A DNA stretch of 18,088 nt from Streptomyces sp. NRRL WC-3549 (GTDB lineage Bacteria > Actinomycetota > Actinomycetes > Streptomycetales > Streptomycetaceae), in contig NZ_KL585387.1 in the NCBI RefSeq assembly GCF_000721935.1, forward strand, positions 92,591 to 110,678, in the 5' to 3' direction. This document shows, piece after piece, positions 14,697 through 18,088 of the stretch. The stretch's first letter is position 1. The number at the start of each line of letters is the position of its first letter. A program made the position numbers and the translations under genes. Under the pieces are notes generated by a model. The model was given only the letters and a program-made list of their open reading frames with translations, ran no database searches and was not told the DNA's origin.

Positions 14697-16544
14697 GTGG
14701 ACACGCAAGGCCGTGGGCGGGACGAGGACATCGACCCCGCAGACCAGTGGGTACTCAATCCGGACACCGGCGACTACGAACTGCGACTGACCCCTTCCGA
14801 AGAGCGAACGCCCACGCCGTCCGGCCCCTCCTCCTCGTCCCGCACCGGCGGCCCGGCCTCCCGGACCGCTGCGCCCGCCTCACGCCGCCGCGAGGCCCCC
14901 GGTACCACCGAACCGCCGGACGAGCGGGCCTCCGTACCCGGACAGCGCGGCGGGCGCAGGGGCGGCGGCCGGGGCGGCGCACCGCCGGAACGCGGGTCCG
15001 GCGGCCGGGCGGCGGGCCGGGGCGACGCGTCGGCACCGGGGCGCCGCGGGACCGGGCCGGCGCGGTCCAGGAGGGCCGGGAAGGCCGGGAAACCCGGCAG
15101 GTCCGGCAGGACCGGCAAGAAGAAGGCGCTGGTGTGGACCGGCGGTGTACTGGCGTTCCTGCTGGTGGGCACCGCCACGGCGGGCTACCTCGTGTACCAG
15201 CACTTCAACGGCAACATCACCGCGCTTTCCAGCGACGGCGCGGGAACCGGCGGCTTCAGCAAGGACCGGCCGATCAACGTCCTGGTGATCGGCACCGACA
15301 AGCGCACCGGCGAGGGCAACGAGGGTTACGGGGACAAGGAGAGCGTCGGCCACGCCGACACCACGATCCTCTTCCACGTCTCCAAGGACCGGACGAACGC
15401 CACCGCGCTGAGCGTTCCGCGCGACCTGATAGCGACCGTCCCGGACTGCCCGACCAAGCAGGACGACGGTTCGACGAAGACCATCCCGGGCACCGAGGGC
15501 CAGCGCTTCAACACGAGCCTCGGGCAGTCCGACCGCACCCCCAGCTGCACGATGCGCACCATCACCGAACTCACCGGCATGGAGGTCGACCACTTCATGG
15601 TGGCCGACTTCAACGCGGTCAAGACCCTGACCAACGCCGTCGGCGGCGTGGACGTCTGCCTGGCCAAGGACATCAACGACAAGAAGTCCCACCTGAACCT
15701 CACGAAGGGCGAGCACACCCTCCAGGGCGAGGAGGCGCTGTCCTTCCTGCGCACCCGGTACTCCGTCGGATTCGGCAGCGACCTCAGCCGCATCGAGCTC
15801 CAGCAGCAGTTCCTGAGCTCGCTGGTGCGCAAGCTCAAGTCCAACGACACCCTGACCAGCCCCACCAAGATGTGGACGCTGGCGGAGGCGGCCACCAAGG
15901 CGCTCACCGTCGACGACAAGATCGGCGACATCAACGAACTGCGCAAGCTGGGCATGGAGCTGGCCTCGGTCGACCCGAAGAACATCACGTTCACCACGGT
16001 CCCGGTGCTGGACAACCCGGACGACAAGGCCACGGTCGTCCTGGACAGGTCGAAGGCGCCGCAGGTCTTCTCGATGATGCGTGAGGACGTCTCCTTCACC
16101 GAGGTCGCCGCGCAGAAGAAGGCCGCGGCGAAGGAGAAGGACGCCGCCAAGCTGAAGGGCGAGATGGCGGCCCCGGCGGACGTGCGGGTCGACGTCTACA
16201 ACGGCGGCGCCCCGGCCGGCTCCGCGCAGAACGCCCTGGACTGGCTGCAGAACACCGAGGGCGTGCTGAAGTCCACCAACAAGTCGAACGCGCCGGAGAA
16301 GGTCAAGAAGACCCAGCTCGTCTACGCCCCCAACCAGGCCGACCAGGCCCGCCGCATGGCCGACATGATGGGCCTGTCGGCGTCGGCGCTGAAGCCCACG
16401 ACGACGGACGCCGGCGAGATGGACCCGATGGTCCTCACCCTGGGCCCCGACTTCGTACAGGCGGGCACCCCGCTCAGCGCCCCGAAGCAGGCACCGGAAG
16501 AGATCCAGCGCGTCGAGGGCGACAAGCAGGTCTGCGCGAAGTAG
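14697..16544 (+). CDS. LytR-CpsA-Psr (LCP) family cell-wall glycopolymer ligase with LytR_C domain
   Basis: This 615-residue type II membrane protein should transfer lipid-linked glycopolymers (teichoic acid or related) to peptidoglycan outside the cell. The order is: a motif DPADQWVLNPDTGDYEL (13-29), a disordered Gly/Arg/Pro-rich cytoplasmic tail (about 35-143), one transmembrane helix (about 145-167), an LCP domain (about 193-385) and a LytR_C domain (about 495-588). LCP hallmarks seen are VLVIGTDKR (195-203), ADTTILFHV (220-228), SVPRDL (239-244, R242/D243), and LRTRYSVGFGSDLSRIELQQQFL (351-373 region; R352, R354, D362, R365). The start is GTG 14697 with GGAGG 12 nt upstream, a rather long gap. 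An ATG at 14550 would place extra, non-typical sequence first. The gene is transcribed away from the conservon. Confidence 0.9.
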   Translation: MDTQGRGRDEDIDPADQWVLNPDTGDYELRLTPSEERTPTPSGPSSSSRTGGPASRTAAPASRRREAPGTTEPPDERASVPGQRGGRRGGGRGGAPPERGSGGRAAGRGDASAPGRRGTGPARSRRAGKAGKPGRSGRTGKKKALVWTGGVLAFLLVGTATAGYLVYQHFNGNITALSSDGAGTGGFSKDRPINVLVIGTDKRTGEGNEGYGDKESVGHADTTILFHVSKDRTNATALSVPRDLIATVPDCPTKQDDGSTKTIPGTEGQRFNTSLGQSDRTPSCTMRTITELTGMEVDHFMVADFNAVKTLTNAVGGVDVCLAKDINDKKSHLNLTKGEHTLQGEEALSFLRTRYSVGFGSDLSRIELQQQFLSSLVRKLKSNDTLTSPTKMWTLAEAATKALTVDDKIGDINELRKLGMELASVDPKNITFTTVPVLDNPDDKATVVLDRSKAPQVFSMMREDVSFTEVAAQKKAAAKEKDAAKLKGEMAAPADVRVDVYNGGAPAGSAQNALDWLQNTEGVLKSTNKSNAPEKVKKTQLVYAPNQADQARRMADMMGLSASALKPTTTDAGEMDPMVLTLGPDFVQAGTPLSAPKQAPEEIQRVEGDKQVCAK

Positions 16545-16576
16545 CGGGCCCGCCCACCGGCGCGCACCGGGCCCGC
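16544..16576. terminator. GC-rich inverted repeat after the LCP gene
   Basis: GCGGGCCCG (16544-16552) and CGGGCCCGC (16568-16576) form 9-bp arms with a 15-nt spacer, starting at the last base of the LCP stop codon. It lies between convergent genes and could stop transcripts from both sides. There is no U-run. Confidence 0.45.
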
Positions 16577-16607
16577 CGGGCGGAGCACTTCCGGCCGCGG
16601 CACCGGC

Positions 16608-17358
16608 TCACTGCCCGTCCCAGGTGACGATCTCCCGTGCGAGGTCGAGCAGTCCGGGAAGGGCCGGGTGCGCCGGCCCGTCGCGGCGGGCCAGCAGGAC
16701 CGTGTTGGCGACGGCGAGGGCGGTGGCGGGCCGGGCGTCCGGGGGCCACAGGTCGAGCGTGGTGGTCCCCGACACGGTGTTCAGGACGACCGGACCGTCC
16801 GCCAGGTCGGCGAGGGAGAGCGAGGGGCGGGCGGCGAGCGGCCCGTCCGCCGTGACGGCGGCCACCCGGCTCTCCGTGTACAGCACCTCGGTGACGATCC
16901 CCGGGGTGTCCACCGGCCCCCGCAGCACCGCCGCGTCGACCTCGCCCCGCGCGAGACCGGCCGTGCGGTCGTCGATGCGGCGCAGCTCCAGCGGGGTCCG
17001 CGGGCACCGCCGGTGCCAGGTGCGCAGCAGCGGTGTCGTGTACGGGCCGAGCGCCGACCAGGCGTGCCCGAGCCGAAGCGGCCGGGGGCGGGGCGGGCCG
17101 GGGGTGACGGCGTCGTCGAAGGCGCTGACCGCGAGGGCCGCCTTGTCCCGGAAGACGGTGCCCTCGGGGGTGAGCGCCAGGTGGTGGGTGGACCGGTCCA
17201 CGAGCCGCACGCCCAGGTGGTCCTCCAGGGCGGCGAGCGTGCGGGAGACGACCGGCTGGGGAGACAGCCCGGGTGACGCTGCCCTCCTCGGCCACGGCCA
17301 GGAAGGCCCGCAGGTGCCTGACGTCGATACCGCGTCCGGGGCCGTGGTGGGTGCTCAT
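16608..17358 (-). pseudogene. LysR-type transcriptional regulator, frameshifted in the helix-turn-helix
   Basis: The start ATG 17358 opens MSTHHGPGRGIDVRHLRAFL then AVAEEGSVTR, a normal LysR N-terminus. The match then moves to another frame, where GLSPQPVVSRTLAALEDHLGVRLVDR continues the helix-turn-helix, followed by a LysR substrate-binding domain to the stop at 16608. The switch lies near 17262-17272. Compared with the usual LysR spacing about 14 nt are missing, so it looks like a deletion not divisible by three inside the DNA-binding helix. The substrate-binding part is complete (RLGHAWSALGPYTTPLL to LLDLAREIVTWDGQ). A truncated protein could start at GTG 17210 but would lack the DNA-binding helices. 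It is divergent from the EamA exporter gene, the usual target arrangement for LysR proteins. A sequencing or assembly error is the main alternative. Confidence 0.75.
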
Positions 17359-17390
17359 GCGTGTGGAGCATAACGCGAGCACATCGGACA

Positions 17391-17420
17391 TTTCACTTGG
17401 CGCACGCGGGTCCCTACCGT
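17391..17420 (+). promoter_or_regulatory. candidate promoter of the EamA-type transporter gene
   Basis: TTTCAC (17391-17396) and TACCGT (17415-17420) are separated by 18 bp, with a predicted start near 17427 and a leader of about 50 nt. It lies in the divergent region with the LysR gene. Confidence 0.4.
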
Positions 17421-17475
17421 GGTGCCGTGCGGCTTCCCGCACCCAGCCGACGTCCCGAAAGGTCCAGGTTCCCAA

Positions 17476-18088
17476 GTGAACGACTCGCACACCGCCGCCC
17501 AGACGGCGGCCGTCGGTGTGCCCGAGGCGGTGACCGCGCTCGACGCCCCGGGCCCCGAAGGTCCACGGCGAAGCGCCCGCGGTAGGACGCTGGGGCCGGT
17601 CGCCCTCGTGGTGGCCGGCGGCCTCTCCGTCCAGTTCGGGGCGGCGATCGCGGTCCTGCTGATGCCGAGGGCGGGTGCGCTGGGCGTCGTCACCCTGCGC
17701 CTGGCAGCCGCCGCGGTGGTGCTGCTGGTCGTCTGCCGTCCCTCCCTGCGCGGCCACTCCCGTGCGGACTGGGGCACGGTGGTCGCGTTCGGCGTCGCCA
17801 TGGGCGGCATGAACACCCTCTTCTACCAGGCCGCCGACCGGATTCCGCTGGGCGCCGCCGTCACCCTGGAGGTGCTGGGGCCGCTGATCCTGTCCGTCGT
17901 GGCGTCCCGCCGTCTGCTCAACCTCGTCTGGGCGGGGCTCGCGCTCGGCGGTGTGGTCCTGCTCAGTGGCGGGGGCTTCGACCGGCTCGACCCGGTCGGC
18001 GCGGCGTACGCCCTGGGGGCGGGCGCGATGTGGGCGGCGTACATCGTCTTCAGCGCCCGCACCGGCCGCCGCTTCCCGCGGGCGGGCG
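17476..18088 (+). CDS. EamA/DMT-family transporter, RhtA-like (3' end outside window)
   Basis: The first 204 residues of an inner-membrane exporter of the drug/metabolite superfamily are present; the reading frame runs off the window without a stop. After a polar N-terminal tail of about 38 residues come hydrophobic helices: PVALVVAGGLSVQFGAAIAV, GALGVVTLRLAAAAVVLLVV, WGTVVAFGVAMGGMNTLFYQAA, IPLGAAVTLEVLGPLILSVV, LNLVWAGLALGGVVLLSGGG and VGAAYALGAGAMWAAYIVFS. The pattern RxPLGxAVTLEVLGPL is typical of RhtA-like threonine/homoserine exporters, but the substrate is not certain. The start is GTG 17476; ribosome binding is weak (CCAGG 7 nt upstream). The divergent LysR gene is its likely former regulator. 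Confidence 0.85.
   Translation, partial: MNDSHTAAQTAAVGVPEAVTALDAPGPEGPRRSARGRTLGPVALVVAGGLSVQFGAAIAVLLMPRAGALGVVTLRLAAAAVVLLVVCRPSLRGHSRADWGTVVAFGVAMGGMNTLFYQAADRIPLGAAVTLEVLGPLILSVVASRRLLNLVWAGLALGGVVLLSGGGFDRLDPVGAAYALGAGAMWAAYIVFSARTGRRFPRAG

Noticed and set aside
16474..17757. A single long minus-strand open frame covering the LysR region
   Set aside because: Only its short MSTHHGPGRGIDVRHLRAFL-AVAEEGSVTR part is LysR-like; the rest is Arg/Pro/Gly noise. The real domain continues in a different frame, so the region is treated as a frameshifted LysR gene.

Overview
The window looks like chromosomal DNA from a Streptomyces or a close relative. GC content is very high, codons mostly end in G or C, GTG starts are common, and the gene families are typical of that group: a conservon, a LytR-CpsA-Psr (LCP) protein, a GAF/PP2C phosphatase, a Uma2 protein and a mycobacterial-type SerC. 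I saw no tRNA, rRNA, CRISPR array, insertion sequence or phage gene.

Layout. Positions 1-4860 hold small accessory genes: a possible upstream gene tail, a TetR regulator (+), a membrane-anchored endonuclease/exonuclease/phosphatase (EEP) protein (-), an SGNH hydrolase (-), divergent from it a secreted, membrane-anchored propeller-like protein (+), a PPOX/F420-type flavin-fold protein (-), and divergent from that a GNAT acetyltransferase (+). Positions 5032-7417 hold a GAF-GAF-PP2C phosphatase (+) converging on a Uma2-type protein (-). serC (-) follows at 7565-8683, with a hairpin terminator on its 3' side.

The centre of the window (8804-14314, minus strand) is a complete conservon. In transcription order it encodes CvnA (membrane histidine-kinase-like ATPase), CvnB (Roadblock/LC7), CvnC (DUF742), CvnD (MglA/Rab-like GTPase), a CYP157-type P450 and a CYP154-type P450. 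Four of the five gene junctions are 4-bp ATGA or GTGA stop/start overlaps. The cvnC/cvnD junction overlaps by about 20 bp if a TTG start is used. The operon ends in a strong GC hairpin 6 bp after the last stop codon. The first P450 has Glu-Val-Leu-Trp where nearly all P450s have the K-helix Glu-x-x-Arg, while its heme-ligand cysteine is kept. By family knowledge, the four Cvn proteins form a membrane-associated, G-protein-like signalling complex, and the P450s are probably its effectors or outputs.

A 382-bp divergent intergenic region, partly AT-rich, separates cvnA from a plus-strand LCP cell-wall ligase gene (LCP plus LytR_C domains). After a GC-rich inverted repeat comes a LysR-type regulator (-). 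Its helix-turn-helix is interrupted by a frameshift that fits a deletion of about 14 nt, so I call it a pseudogene. Divergent from it is the start of an EamA/RhtA-like exporter that runs off the window.

The strongest candidate for a less-understood system is the conservon with its paired P450s, one lacking EXXR. The gene types are known from Streptomyces, but the role of the EXXR-less member is not established. All assignments come from reading motifs; no database search was possible.
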